From Charina bottae (lineage: Eukaryota > Chordata > Lepidosauria > Squamata > Charinaidae), in assembly GCA_023362775.1 (NCBI GenBank), contig JALMGJ010000001.1, forward strand, positions 91,906,001-91,970,000: 64,000 bases of DNA. The letters are read 5' to 3'. The notes under the pieces are model-generated. The model saw only the letters and a program-made list of their open reading frames with translations, was not told the DNA's origin and did not search any database. The translations under genes and the position numbers were made by a program. Shown in pieces: positions 45,700-59,200 of the stretch (the stretch's first letter is position 1; every line of letters starts with the position of its first letter).

Positions 45700-45935
45700 T
45701 GGAGAGGTACCGAATGTATGCTCAGTGTAAAAGCCTTGAAGCTTTCATAGCTACATTCCAGTTCTCCATTCTCCATTCATCTTTGATTTTAGAATTAATC
45801 AACCAGTCCATTTATGCCCTCATTGTGGGAGGTTGTGCGGATCCAGAATTGGTCTTTACAGCCACTTATGGATCCACTTGGAAGACAATCTAACTCGGCT
45901 ACGAGTGATCGCCAAGAAGAAGAAGAAGATTTAGG
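45700..45935 (+). repeat. LINE tail-like repeat ending in AAG triplets
   Basis: ACTTATGGATCCACTTGGAA, CTCGGCTACGAGTGATCGCC and AAGAAGAAGAAGAAG read as the 3' end of a non-LTR element. The family is uncertain. Confidence 0.4.
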
Positions 45936-46079
45936 GGCTATCAAGCAATCCTTCCCTCTACAGTAATAGAATGATAGGGGTCAGTCATCCCTAAGATGTT
46001 GCTATGGAGACTAACTGCCGCCTGGATTCTTCAAAGAAAAATCACTTTGAAGTGAAGATGTCCCTTCCAGATGATCCCT

Positions 46080-46235
46080 TACAAGAGCTATGAAGACTTT
46101 TCCCGCTGTTCTTCGGCATCCCGCCACCGCCGCCCTCTCCGAAACTCCAACTCACAACCATGCTTTGTCTCTTGCACATTCGTCACTCCAATTTGTTTGC
46201 CGCTTTCAGCAGATGGAAACAAATTAAGATTCAAG
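46080..46235 (+). other. Probable non-coding first exon of the unnamed coiled-coil gene
   Basis: Locally GC-rich sequence (CCCGCCACCGCCGCCCTCTC) leads to TTCAAG and donor GTGAGT at 46236. Frames opening here (for example from 46160) do not fit the first coding exon at 51616: the 46160 frame would meet a stop within it. I therefore treat it as 5' UTR. Its link to the downstream gene is inferred from strand, spacing and lack of another partner; the 5' border is unknown. Confidence 0.45.
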
Positions 46236-46248
46236 GTGAGTTGAAAGA

Positions 46249-46341
46249 GGAAGGAAGGAAGGAAGGAAGGAAGGAAGGAAGGAAGGAAGGAAGGAAGGAA
46301 GGAAGGAAGGAAGGAAGGAAGGAAGGAAGGAAGGAAGGAAG
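46249..46341. repeat. (GGAA)n microsatellite, about 23 units
   Basis: An almost pure GGAA run begins 13 nt after the putative exon 1 donor. Confidence 0.95.
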
Positions 46342-47099
46342 GGTGGGTAGAGGTGGCTTTGCTGCTGGAATGTGTTTACAGCTCTGTTTTAATGCTCTTT
46401 CTTGTGTTGTATCAGACATTTTGCATGGTTTTATTTAATGGACATAAATTCCCTCAGGAATCCTTCTGAAGGCCCAAAACAGAGTACTGTAAGTCATAAG
46501 TAAAAAAAAACATTTGTTCATAAGCTGCAAGTAACATCAGGCCTTCAGTCCACTGAATGATGGGGGCCATAAATTCATTTTTCCAATATTGAAGGGCTAA
46601 TGTTACTTGTGGTTTAAGAACAAGCTTATTGACATTAAATTACATATGGATATTACAAGGAAATGTGGTCATACTTTATTGAAACTGTTGTGTAAAAGTT
46701 TATATACAGTACATATATAAGAAGCCTTTATACATACCATTTTATTTTTGTTGTTTTGCTTTCTTTTTTTCCTATTGTTTTCCTTTTTTACTTTGTTCTA
46801 TTAAACTAAATAAATAAAAGCCTATGAGTAAATAATAAAAAGCACAGGAATTCCAGGAATGTTTACCTCCTAGCCACTTGTCCCTCCAATGTCTGTATCA
46901 TGGAAGGGAGGGAGGGAGGGAGGAAGATGATATGCTGCAAAGCAAAAGACTTGCCTCTAACATATTTATTTTTACATTCTGTTAAAGAGGTGTTTTGTAA
47001 CTGGCTACCTACCATGGCATCTACTTTGAGAATAGGCATATCTCCCATAGTAGCCTTTTGTGAGTGCACTCACAGCATGATATTTTTGTATAGTTTTTT

Positions 47100-47190
47100 T
47101 AAATTTTATTTATTGTAACCCGCCCAGAGTCCCTTGCATGGGAGATGGGCGGGGAATAAATTTGAAAAATAAATAAATAAATAAATGATA
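47100..47190 (+). mobile_element. LINE 3'-end fragment
   Basis: TGTAACCCGCCCAGAGTCCC, TTGCATGGGAGATGGGCGGG and AATAAATTTG then (AAAT)n. Confidence 0.85.
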
Positions 47191-47199
47191 TCAAAGTTC

Positions 47200-48840
47200 T
47201 AAAAATGTGTCCTATTCCAAAAACAATTCCTACCTCTATCTATGATTTTCATATCTCAAAGAGAGAGGATCAAAGCTCCATTTCTCAATATAGTTAACTA
47301 AAATTAAATAAACGCCACTGAACATAATAGGACTATGTTCTAAGGACATGCTTAGTAAATTATAAGTAAATGCTTAGAATTGGTTGAATTATTTCATATA
47401 ATCTCATGAGTATATACAAATAGGTGTTAGTTCTTGATGGAACCTTGCAAGAATCTATCCACAAAGAACCTGTTGGCATAGCAATACTTAAATAAATAAA
47501 TCAGCATTAGTTGTTATTCTTAGTATTCATAATACCATAATATTAAGTTATATAAGGCTATGTTTAATAATGTCATTTTTTCATAATTTAATCTTCCTCA
47601 TGAGGAATACCTGACAAATACCATGGGCACAGCATCTAAATAGGCTGTGAACTTCCAAACTACCTCTCCAGAAAGATTATCTGGAGCACTTTCTTCCTAT
47701 ATGTAGATTATCTCATGCTTTATTACATATGTTACCACTACAAACCTCTTTGAAGAATAACCTCAGAGTGTAGCAAGGCTTTTTAAATAATAATTTGGGA
47801 TGTCAGTTGCTAAGGTCCAACATATTGAGAATGCAATGGGCCTTTCATGATGCGTTACAGGAAACACATATCCATGAAGAACAGGAAGAGCTAGTTAAAG
47901 AGTAGCAGCCAATTCTGCACAAGAAACTTCAGCAATCCTCATCCTGCACAAAATTATCAAATTGATGAGATGACTGACATTTTCCTATCTAGTAGGGCAA
48001 GAGCAAGAGAACTCCGTTGGCGTCAGCTTATATTACTCTCATACCAATAACACTGGCTTGTTCTTGGCTTACTTTTTTACAGTTGAGAATCTAAGCCTTA
48101 AAAAGGTTTGGCTTATGCCATGGTTGTAAGAGGAGATTTAATTTAATTTACTGAACTAAAGCACTAAGGATAGTGAACACCCACAAATACTTAGAAAACA
48201 TAATGCTAGGACTTTTGGAGTTTATTCAACCCAAGTGACTGAGAATATATACTACTTTTTCCCACAGCAAAGACCCATGGAAATTGCTCTACTTTTTGAA
48301 AGCTTTGTTTTTGTTTTTCCTCAACTTCTCAGTGTGAAGCTAATCTGCCCACACTTTTAGGCCCAAGTCCAATTCTGTTAGATAACTTCACACTGTAAGT
48401 TCCAACTACACTATTTCCATGGAGATGAAATGTCTTCATCTTGAGAAAGGAAGCTATCACCCAAACTATGAAACTTTATATTGCTGAATTCTAGAAAACA
48501 AAACCAAATACCACTGAAAATATATCTTGGTCACTCCTTTGGGGAACAGTAAAGAATATTTAACAGGAGTTACCCATTTGCTACACAGCATGTTGGGAGA
48601 AAGCTGAAGCAAGAAAAACTGGTCACCCTAGAAACCAAACGTAAACAAATCTCAGATTCCAGATAATTTACCAACATCTGTCAGTATTAATGTTACAGTC
48701 AGGACAAGATACGAGATACATAATAAACTGCAGATTTTTTTGCTATCCTGAATCAGGCAAGCACACAGAGTCAGGGGGAAAATCTTTCACATATAATAAA
48801 TCTCTGTGGTTGAGAACATTCAGCATCATTTTTGTAAAAT
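47200..48840. other. Intron 1 of the unnamed gene, nothing recognised
   Basis: AT-rich DNA; no splice-flanked exon and no element ends seen. Confidence 0.4.
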
Positions 48841-49054
48841 CTAGCCTTCCTTGACACTGGCACTCTCCAGATGGGCGGAAAACTCCCAGAATTCTCCAGC
48901 CAGCATGGACTTTGTTGAGAATTCCGGGAATTGAAATCCATACATCTGGAGGAAGTATAATTTAAACCAATGTGTAATTAGATAGATGCAGAGATAGATG
49001 GGTGGGTGGATGGATGGAGGATGGAGAGACAGACAGTAGGCAGCATTATATATT

Positions 49055-49141
49055 TTATTTATTTATTTTTTATTAATCAAATTTATCACTGCCCATCTCT
49101 ACCGCAGTAGACTCTGGGCGGTTTACAATAAAATATATCAT

Positions 49142-49180
<39 letters not shown>

Positions 49181-49560
49181 TTTTAATTTATATGACCGCC
49201 CATCTCCCCCCATGGGGAACTCTGGGCGGTTCACAATAAACAAGTTAAAATAAAGTCTAAAATATCTAAAATCACAATTATACAATAAAATACATATTCT
49301 AAAATCCAGATGGTGATGGAATAATTAAAAGAAAGACAATTATAAAATTAGGGGATTAGCCATCTCCATGATGAACTATCCCTTCCTCCATCCCATGCCA
49401 GGCGGCAGAACCAGGTCTTCAGCTCTTTCCTAAAGGTCAGGAGGGAGGAGATCTGTCTCAACTCTGGGGGCAAGGTGTTCCATAGAGTGGGCGCTACCAC
49501 AGAGATATTCAGTCTCTCCTCTTTACCACTGACGTATCTTCCGCATGTGAAAACAAGACC
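49055..49560 (-). mobile_element. CR1/L2-like LINE 3' fragments
   Basis: Two tails (49060-49135 and 49140-49230) contain CACTGCCCATCTCTACCGCA and ATGACCGCCCATCTCCCCCC. The second continues into the antisense C-terminal coding stretch at 49380-49500 (minus-strand LWNTLPPEL and TFRKELKTWFC-like). A (TTTA)n run lies at 49141-49183. Confidence 0.75.
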
Positions 49561-49622
49561 GTTGAGGCTATCACTGAGAGAGCCATAAGTAAAATGGCAA
49601 TGGGCAAAGTCATGTTCTGAAT

Positions 49623-49966
49623 GTATAGTAAAGGTAAAGGTTCCCCCCGCACATTTGTGCAGTCGTGTCCAACTCTAGGGGCCGGTGCTCATCTCCGTTT
49701 GTTAGCCGAAGAGCCAGCGTTGTCCGAAGACGCTTCCACAGTCATGTGGCCGAATGACACGCGCGGAACGCTGTTACCTACCCACCGAAGTGGTACCTAT
49801 TTATCTACTTGCATTTGCATACTTTCGAATTGCTAGGTTGGCAAGAGCTGGGGCTAGTGCGGGAGCTCACTTCGTCACGCGGGTCTAGGGATTAGAATCT
49901 CCGAACTTGCGATCTTCCGATCGACAAGCCTGGCGTCTTACCCGCTGAGCCACCACACCCCTTTCT
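49623..49966 (-). mobile_element. Sauria-type tRNA-derived SINE
   Basis: Plus-strand order is reversed: GTAAAGGTAAAGGTTCCCCC, CTCATCTCCGTTTGTTAGCC, GTCCGAAGACGCTTCC, GCTAGGTTGGCAAGAGCTGG, then CGCTGAGCCACCACACCCC. It is the best preserved of the three Sauria copies. Confidence 0.92.
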
Positions 49967-51388
49967 GAATGTATACCCAGAGAAATAATCCAAATCTGAT
50001 ATTATAACATGTAGAAGGCAAAGTAAAAGATATGTAGAGGGAAAGCCTGATGGTGAGAATGAAGCACCAATGATGGTGCTCTTAAAATAAAGGTACACTT
50101 TCTGAGAGTATCTCTGAAAGTTGCTGGTGCATTGTAATTTTGAATATGATAAAAGGAAACTATGGAAGATAAGGCATGTACATACATTCAATGTATTTAA
50201 TTTAATGTTCATTCCATTAAAATTAAAGAATCAATTTCGTTTTAGTTCTTAATCTCCTTGCCTCCTTTTGAACTCCTTTTGAAATTCCTTCTCTGGCATG
50301 TGCCCCAAGACAGGTTATTCAGACTTAACATCTGGAAAGGACTGAACAATGTATTCTAAGATGGGTGTAAGTGACAGAATCCTCACTAAAAATTGGTTTC
50401 ATACCCTCTGTAAATACTATGAAAAGGTCAAACTCCCTAGAGTCAAAGCAAATTCAGAGTGCCTACATGTAGTACCCTTGACAACAAAACAAAACAGTTT
50501 TCCATTGCCATTCCATGGTTTTTTAAAAACTTCCTACTCAACTCTACAACCCTGGGATTGCTTTGAGCACACTCCACCAAGTATAATGAGAATCAACCTC
50601 GTGTAGCTTTTTTCAACATCTGTGAAGGTCATCTTGGAACTAGCAACAGTGTTGTACTAGCAACAATGCACAGGATGGCTGGGGCAGTTCCCATCTGCTT
50701 GTGTTCCCAAGGATGAAATTTGGGAGGGGGGGTGAAGGGGTTTGGCACAGCTCCTAAGAAGGCTTGCCTAAATTTTCTCCTAGTCTTCTGTGTCAGGAAA
50801 AAGAGATAGGAAAGGTTTGAGGTTGGACTATACTAAAGATGCTAGTATATAGTAAATGCACTAAGCCCACCATCAAAGGGATGCCAGTGGGTTACATGTG
50901 GTCCCCGGGCCATACTTTTTGCAGCCTTCCAGTAGATAAACAACCAGATTGATTCCCTGTCTCCAGCTGATGGTGTCCTGGGCTACAGAAGTGGAGAAGA
51001 CTTGCACTATGCCTGAAATGTAGCCCAAAGAGCATCAATCTAAGTGACTAATTCTCTTGCCTGTAACTAAACATAATCCAAGCAAAACTTGATTCGACAA
51101 ATTGCATGAATTGGCCTTTAAGATTTTGCTGGAATATCAAAGTAGGACAAAGTTCAAGAGTTACAAGCCTTAAAAACTGTGCTGTATGTAAATAGAAGCC
51201 AAACAAGATGTGAGCTTTGCAGTTGGATCAAAGCACAGAGGTTCAGCAGGGAACGTATTTCAGACTGATGTTTCTGACGTAGCTTGGTTGATGAACACCA
51301 TTTATTTAATAAACACCATTTATTTAATAAAATGAAGATCTTTTAGCTCTGGTGGCATTGTTTCCCACACAATATTCTTGCTCTACTA

Positions 51389-51500
51389 CAGTGTTTCTCA
51401 ACCTTAGCAACTTTAAGATGTATGGACTTCAGCTCCCAGAATTCCCCAGCCAGCATCTTAAGTCCACACATCTTAAAATTGCTAAGGTTGAGAAACACTG
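51389..51500. mobile_element. Hairpin hAT MITE, copy 1
   Basis: CAGTGTTTCTCAACCTTAGC at one end is inverted at the other (GCTAAGGTTGAGAAACACTG). The whole unit is nearly palindromic, with GGACTTCAGCTCCCAGAATT near the centre. No clear target duplication. Confidence 0.85.
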
Positions 51501-51615
51501 CCCATTGCTTCAGCAGTCCATAGATGCATTTCCCCCCACACTATTAAAAAAGATCTTGAGGAAGTAGATCCAGAGACAATCTTCTTACATGGTTGATAAT
51601 TATTTTTCTCCATAG

Positions 51616-51701
51616 AGGATGGAGCGGAGGTCAAAGCCAGAGATGGACTATGTGAGCAAAGATCAACAGAGCTGCAGTGGTAGTGATAAGAGCTCTGAGA
51701 G
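51616..51701 (+). CDS. Unnamed coiled-coil gene, first coding exon
   Basis: Acceptor TTTTTCTCCATAG precedes the exon; ATG is at 51619 and the donor is GTAAGG. It encodes MERRSKPEMDYVSKDQQSCS then GSDKSSE and two bases of Arg. Confidence 0.75.
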
Positions 51702-52946
51702 GTAAGGATGTGGTGCTAAATGAAGAAGATTCATTGGGTGTGTTCACTCAATGTATTTCACTAAGACGAAGACTCACTCTCACAATATGCAAGTCTGGGT
51801 GTACTGTTAACCTTGGTGACCTTATGTACAGGTTAATGTGTTGTGCAAACCCAGCTGGTTTTGTTAGTTTATGATTCAGGGCAACTCAGTAAATGGGTGA
51901 ATTGAGCAACCAGATTATGTAAGATATGAGGACATAGCCATTGAATCTGGGATATCTTCCATAGGTCAATTTGGAGCCACTCTTTTGTGTGACATCATGT
52001 CTATATAGGGGTATCCAAAGGGGATGGTCAAAGTTCAACTTTTTCCCCCCCCCAAAAGGAGTACAAATTCAATTATGGGTGGGTGGGGAGAGAAAAGCAG
52101 AAAATCAATTTCATACTAATTTGTCTTGGGGCCAGCCACTCTGTTTCAGCCAACCTACCTTACTGGACAGCTGTTGCCGGAAGGAGTGCTATGTAGGCTG
52201 CCTTGATCTCCTGAAGGAAAGGTGGAATATAAATGTAACAAGCAAACAAGTAAATAATTTTAGCTGCAGCAAGAATAGAGGATTTTCCAGTATGAATCTT
52301 AACTATGAAAATGTAACAAGGGACAGAACACTACTAGGCCTTTGTAAATTAAGGTTTACTAAGGTCTGGGATGAACTAATGAATGAGAACATGAGAAACA
52401 AAGAGAAACCAAAAACAATAGTTTTGTAAAAATGAGAAACTGAAAGAAACTAAAGTAAACTTATTTGACCATCCCTAGTAATCTCTGTATATTGCTTTTT
52501 AACAGGTTTATTGGGTCTCTTTTTTTAAACTGCTATTGTGTAGTATGCATTTTGCAGAAGGGCAGTGTGCATTAGCAGCAAAATGAACAAAACTCCACAT
52601 TCAAATCTTAGCAGAAGAGGAGAAAGTAAAGGTGGAGGAAGTTTTGTCCTGATGATTTAAAACCTGTTTTAATAGCCTGAATATTCCCCCCCCCCCCCAG
52701 GGAAAAAGCAGTGAAAATGGAGTGTTTGGTAAGTATGTTCACACTTTATGATAATTTCTTCAGGCCTTTTAGGGTACAGTTCTCTGGGTGCATCTGGCTG
52801 CCTTCTGTTAAATCAGACCATACGTAGTTCCAGCTAAGCCCAGCAGTGTGTTTACAGTATCTAGTGTGGTTGTTCTTGGACAACATGCAATTCACTGGCA
52901 TCTTATTTGTGGTCTCCAGAGTCCTGTTCCCCACATTATGATGGGA

Positions 52947-52986
<40 letters not shown>

Positions 52987-55113
52987 TCAGGAGGGGGATT
53001 AAAAGGCAGATCAAAGACATCAGCATTTTAGACGCTTAAGGCACCCATTTGACCCTTTAACGCTGCCTTAAAATGAGTCCTGACCCTGCCACACAATGAG
53101 TTTGTTTCTTGACATGTCATATAAAGCCTGAAGCAGCTTTCAAGCCAATGAAAGTTCTGAATTCCTGATCCACATTCAAAAGCCGTAGTAGTACCTAGAT
53201 TGAAGCATCCCGTGAAGTAAGGGCTTAGTTCATAGCTTTCCAAACTGTGTGTCGCGACACTTTAGTGTGTAGCGACACACAGTTTAGTGTGTTGCGAAGC
53301 GGTGGTGCGGGGCTGTGCGTGGCAGCCACGCGGCGGCGTGCACAGTGACGCGCACGGCGACTTGCATGGTGGCGGCGGCAGTGGCGCGCCATCAGCACTT
53401 CCGCGTTTTAGCGAGGCCGCTGCTGCCACCGCCGTGCACACTGCCGCCGCGCGCCCCCCCCGCCGCTGCCGTGCATGTGCGCGCCCGTGCGCGCGCCCCT
53501 GCGCTGCCGCCGCTGCCACCATTGGTGTGTCGCCAACAGCGGCAGTTTGGAAAGCACTGGCTTAGTTACTTGGCAAAGATAGAACAGGATTATTTGACTC
53601 TTGATCTGTGTTCCTATAAATGGGAAGGGGAGACAATGTGGATAGGTCAGAACCAGCCCTGGAGTAACCATTAAGCAAAATAACCATATGCTTAGGGTAC
53701 CAAGGAAAGGGGGGCACCACAGAGCGTTTTTCTCTCACTATCATCCCCTTAACTCTTTCACTGACAAACTCAACTTTAAATTTTTGTATTTGCATTTTTC
53801 CCTCATAACAATTTTATTAAAAATGCATTGAAAATTTGCATTTTTTTCTATTGCCCTAATTACAGGTAAATAACTTGCTTATACTGCTTACTGCTGTTTA
53901 GTGTTAAATAAATCATTTTTTTTAAAAAAAAGCTGATACAGTATTTAATATGTAGTTGTGAATTTTTAATCTCTTATTTCTCCTTCAGCACTTATTGCGT
54001 CTTAGTGTCTTGTCAGTTAAGCAATGGAAGGGCACCATTGTTGGACTGTGCTTAGGGTATCAATCTGGCTCTGGTAAAAACAGGCTAACTTGTGTGGGTG
54101 AGTAAATCATCTAGAAAGCAGCGGTCAGTCGCAGCCTTGGCTGCAGCTCTGGCAATAAACTCTTTCTCCACAGTTCAGCTGGTAGGGTTCTCACAGCTCT
54201 AAGAGAAGGTGGCAGGAAAAGAGAGGAAGAGGCCTCCAGAGATGGGTCACTCTGTGTTTTCTCTGTTGTCTTTCAGTTGAAGAAGGTGCTAGTAGAAAAC
54301 AAACATTTGAAAAATGCTGTAAGTATTGTTCTTCTGCAAGCTGATGTAAGATGTCGTGCTTATGTTCTCTTATTGAAACTAAACCTGTATAACTGAACTG
54401 AGGCATACATACATACATAAGGCATACAACACTCTCCCCATCATCTATTACTTCCATCCTCCTTCGCTTTCTTTTTTTGCTTTATAGGTATAAAATGAGC
54501 AGGGATTGGGGTGGGGGTGGGGATATAAGAATGTATAATTTGCATACATTATAAAAATACAGTGATGTAGCTAAAATAGAATGTAATACATTTAACTCAT
54601 AAGCCATATTGTTTCCATTTCTTTGTGTTTCTATTTTCTTTGATGGACCCCCAAGGACAGACTCACAGGCCCAATGGAAAGAATTCCTTCAAAAATATAT
54701 ATATATCTGTTTGTCCTCTGGATCAAGCAGGACTGATCAGGTCTTTATTGCTAATCCAAGGAATAAATGAACTAGTACTTACCTCACTAAGGACTCCCCT
54801 TTAAACTCTTGTCTCTTATACTAAAATTGGCTGGAAATGAAGCTAACTTCCTTTCTGGATTTCAACCTTTTCTTCTACTCTGCTCATGGTAATGGCCTGG
54901 CATTCTGTCCAAACTATGCTCACCATGACCCCTGCTTCTTTACACTTGCCACCCATGCCATGAAAGCAGGTGGCAGGTGCTTTCCTTTCTGTGGGTGGGT
55001 CTTTGAGGACATGTGGTATCCACTGAGAGACCCTTCAAATTGACCCCCCCCCGATACTTCAGACTTTCCTATCTGATAAGTCTTTTTTTTAATCCGTTCA
55101 ATCGTGTCTGATT

Positions 55114-55144
<31 letters not shown>

Positions 55145-56189
55145 TTGGATTTATCACCGCCCAACTCCCCCTAGGGGGACTCTGGGCGGTTTACAACAGA
55201 TTTAAAATCATTAATATACATTTATAAAATAACATACATAATAAATAATAATTTAAAATATAATAAATAAGATGGAATCCAAAGGCAGAGTATTCTTAAG
55301 TTTATAAAAAGGGCTCCTCAGAGCAAATCTAAGGTGCTAGCCATCTCCAGGTATCTCCAATCTCCTTCTGACCCCAAGCATATTGACAAAACCAGGTTTT
55401 GAGTCTTTTTCGGAAGTCCAGGAGTGAGGGGGACCGTCTGATCTCCGGGGGCAGATTGTTCCAAAGGGCAGGGGCAACAGCAGAGAAAGCACGCTTCCGA
55501 GACCCCGTCAGGTGGAACTCCCTAACCGATGGGGTCCGTAGCATGCCCTCTCTGCATGCCCGGGTGGGACAGGATGAAGTGATGGGGATGAGGCGATCCC
55601 TTAGGTATTCTCGGAGACTGCTTGGACAAGTCCCTGCAGTTTTCTTGGCAAGATTTCAGAAGTGGTTTGCCACTGCCTCCTTCCTAGGGCTGAGAAAAAG
55701 TGACTGGCCCAAGGTCACCCAGCCGGCTTTGTGCCTAAGGCGGGACTAGAACTCACCCCAGTCTCTTGCCTGATGCCTTAACCACTACACCAAACTGGCC
55801 CTCATCTGTCTATGAAGGTTCTCAGTCATCCAGGTGGAATTGTCTGTAGCTTGAATCATGTCAACTGGATTTCTATTTTCTTAGTGGAAACGTTTCACTC
55901 CTTATCCAAGGAGCTTCTGGGCCTCATCTGATATGTCTGCCAGTGGGCAAAAAGAGGAAGGGGGGGGGGGAGGTAGATTTATCATTATTCCTTTCTCTTA
56001 GGTTAGAAGAGGAAGCTGGCAGAACTTTTGTCAATTTAGAAGAAGGAGGAGGAGGAGGAGGAAATCCCCCATCCTCCTACAGAGCTGGGTACCAGCCTAG
56101 CTCACAGGACTGTTTAAAGATAATGGGGGGGGGAACCCCATGTTCATCACCTTGAGCTCCTACAGAAAAAGCAGGATATAATTGTAATA

Positions 56190-56220
<31 letters not shown>

Positions 56221-59200
56221 CATACATACATACATACATTACATAAAACACATATGTGAGAGACAATAAGGCAGTAGACTGCCAAGAATGCCAGCTATTG
56301 TTTTTGTTTATTTTGCTCTCAGTTTGGCAAGCCAAGGTCCAAACTGAATAGTGCGGCTGGGTAAGTTGTATACAGCATTACTAGTTGGCCTATCATCAGA
56401 GTTACAAAGGGCCACATTTCCTTTTCCAACTGTCACCGCCGTGTAACAGGAAAAGCCATCTGGATGAAACTTTTGTCTCTTTCTTGCAGGTCCTCTTCCT
56501 GAAGCAGCAGAACAAAGGTAAAGCTTTCCCTTTTCTTATTTTAATTCCATAAAAAAGGCACCCTCAATAATAAATCAATGTTCTCAAGTGTTCATAAAAC
56601 AGCCAACCCCATAATCAGCTAAATATTTTATATGCAATTGTATTGTAACATAGTTATTGCAAGTAAATGACCCATTGACTATTGGACAACCCAGAAATTA
56701 GTGCCAAATATTACTGGGCCAAGTATTTAGACTTACCTTCTGGGAATTTGAGCAAATCAGGTTGACCATCCACTATGTTACCATTTAGTAATTGTCCACT
56801 CAGTGTTGGGATCTTCAGTGTGACAACCATCGGCAACAATATGCTTGTAAACTTCCCCTACCACCACCACCCTTTGGCATCCCACAAGTCCTTTCCACAC
56901 TCTTATTTTTTTATTATTATTTTAAAGTATCATTTTGCTTGCAAAGAAAATATTAGAAAAGAATCTGGCACGCTGCACAGCACCACCCTCTCCACAATCA
57001 ATTTTATTTTCATAATTTAAGATGAGGACCAAGAACCATTACTTTTTAGAAAATAAAAAATAATAGGTTGCTGCAAGCTGGTGCTGCGGTAAAAAGAGAC
57101 AGATGCCTTCGCCAGAAATGAAAGAGAGGTAAGATGGGGCTGATAGTGAATATCACAGAGGTGCCCAATAGGGTGGTAGGGATCAACCTCACCAGTCTAC
57201 TTTCAGATAAACTGGTGTTTTGTGTTTGGCTTTACCCATTATGGCTGCCAGTTTATGAACCCCACCCCACCCACCCCAAAAAACACTGGGGAAACCTGAT
57301 TTAGGGAAATCAGTTACCTTCTTTTTCACTTGCTTTGATGAAAACTCAAAGGCAATACAGTTTACACAAAGCCAAGAGTTTTGACTGATGGAGCCCTTTT
57401 CCTTTCCAGAAAAAGATAACAATGTGGATGACTGCAAGAGGTCAGTGACAGTAGCAAACCTACCACCGAAGAGGAGAATCCCTGAGAAACAGCAGCCACC
57501 AAGAATTCTTTTTCCCTTTTCTCTTTTTTAAGGTCTAAGGAAAAACTTCTGTCTGAAATTGGGACTCTCTTGACTGAAATTGCATTTCTGAAGGAAGTGC
57601 GAGAACAGCTGGTGAGTTTTTTGAATCAAGGTGTCCACGGGTCTTGAATTTATGCCTTGTATTGTTCATTTATGCCTCATGTTTGTAGAATATCTATTGG
57701 GAGAATCTTGGGATGACACGATTATGCCCACTAACCCCATCTGTATTGTCTCTGAAAAGACAATGATCTGAAGGTCTATGTTCTAGGGCAGAGCTTTCCA
57801 AACTGTGTGTCGCGACACAAAAGTGTGTCGCCACACACAGACGGCTGTGTCGCCACACAACCCAGAAGCGGCAGCGGGGGCGTGCACGGTGGCGGCGGCG
57901 GCACCGGCGTGCCATCGGTGCTTCCGCGTTTTAGCGGAGGCTGCCGCCGCTGCCGCCACCATGCACGCCCCCGCCCGCACCGGGTTTTCCCGCGGCGACA
58001 CATGAAAATCCAAAGGCGCCGCAAGCGCGGTGGCGTGCAAAGACCAAAAGCGGCAGCAGCGCTTCCGGGGTTTTGTGCGCTGCCGCGGCGGCGAGACTTC
58101 CGGATTTTCCCGCGGCGACACACCAAGGGCGGTTGGTGTGTCGCCGCGGGAAAACTTTGGAAAGCCCTGTTCTAGGGGCTGAACCTGCCCGTGAGTCACT
58201 CTTTTGAGGTCCATAGGCAGTGTTGAGAAAATATGCTAAATGACATTGCAAAATGATTGCCGTGAATCTGCCCATTCAAAAATAGCTTTTGAGGTAATCA
58301 TGACCATTCTCAAAACACCATGTCCATAGGCATCCATCTGAGAGGAGGGAGGCAAGAGCCACCATGGAACAAAGCATGTGTCATGATATCCTGGCCCCAA
58401 AACTGCGACTTAGTACTTGGGATAGATGCCAGGATGCAAGTATGTAACCGCCCAGAGTCCCTCCTTGAGGGGGAGATGGGCGGTCATAGAAATTTAATAA
58501 ATAAATAAATAAGGGCAGGGTTTGCTGTATGATGTGACCATCTACATGTCATCGTTATGACATAATCTTGGCTCGCCTGTGAGCATGTCACAGAAACCCA
58601 GCTTGTGAGGCTGAGAAGCAAATAACTTGCTAAAGGATCTGATTCCAAGGCAGATGCTCAAAACCATTAATTGCACCCCCGTCTTCTGCTTCAACAAGTG
58701 ATGTGGCTCACATAAATCAAACTTTCTTTGTCTCCCACTTAACACAACTGCTCCAAACTCTTTTTCTTTCTTTGTCCCAGAGCACATTATGCAAACCCAA
58801 AGAAGGGAGCGTAGACATTGAGGCCTACCTCGTGCAAATCATATTTCTGCACCTTGGCACACACATCACCCTCCCTCTCTCCCCCTCAGGGTGTTTTGCA
58901 AACACAGAAATCTTTCTTTTTGTTTGTCTTCATATCTCTGCTTCAGGAGGGACACACAAGCACATCTCTCTTGTCCTTTCCTTTTTGAGAGTGGTAGCTG
59001 ATTCCTTGCCATATCCCAGCCTCCGTCCCAGTGGATTGGGTCCATCCTGGAGGAACAGCGGGGTGGGGGGTGGGGAATGTGTTCTCAGTGGAGTTTGTAG
59101 AATGGAAGGGTTCAGTAAAAAAAAGAAATACCCAGAGGGACACAGACACACACCCCTAGCCCAGAGAAAAAAGAAATTACAGAAAGTCCCACTTTCCCCG

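Noticed and set aside
46160..46438. Frame starting MLCLLHIRHSNLF and running into a KEGR repeat
   Set aside because: The repeat part is translated (GGAA)n; the frame is not compatible with the next coding exon.
53262..53674. Ala/Arg-rich open frames on both strands
   Set aside because: They fall in the GC-rich core of a hAT element with clear ends and target duplication.
57694..58275. Several long open frames on both strands, Arg/Ala-rich
   Set aside because: Same reason: core of hAT copy 2, triplet-rich composition without stops.
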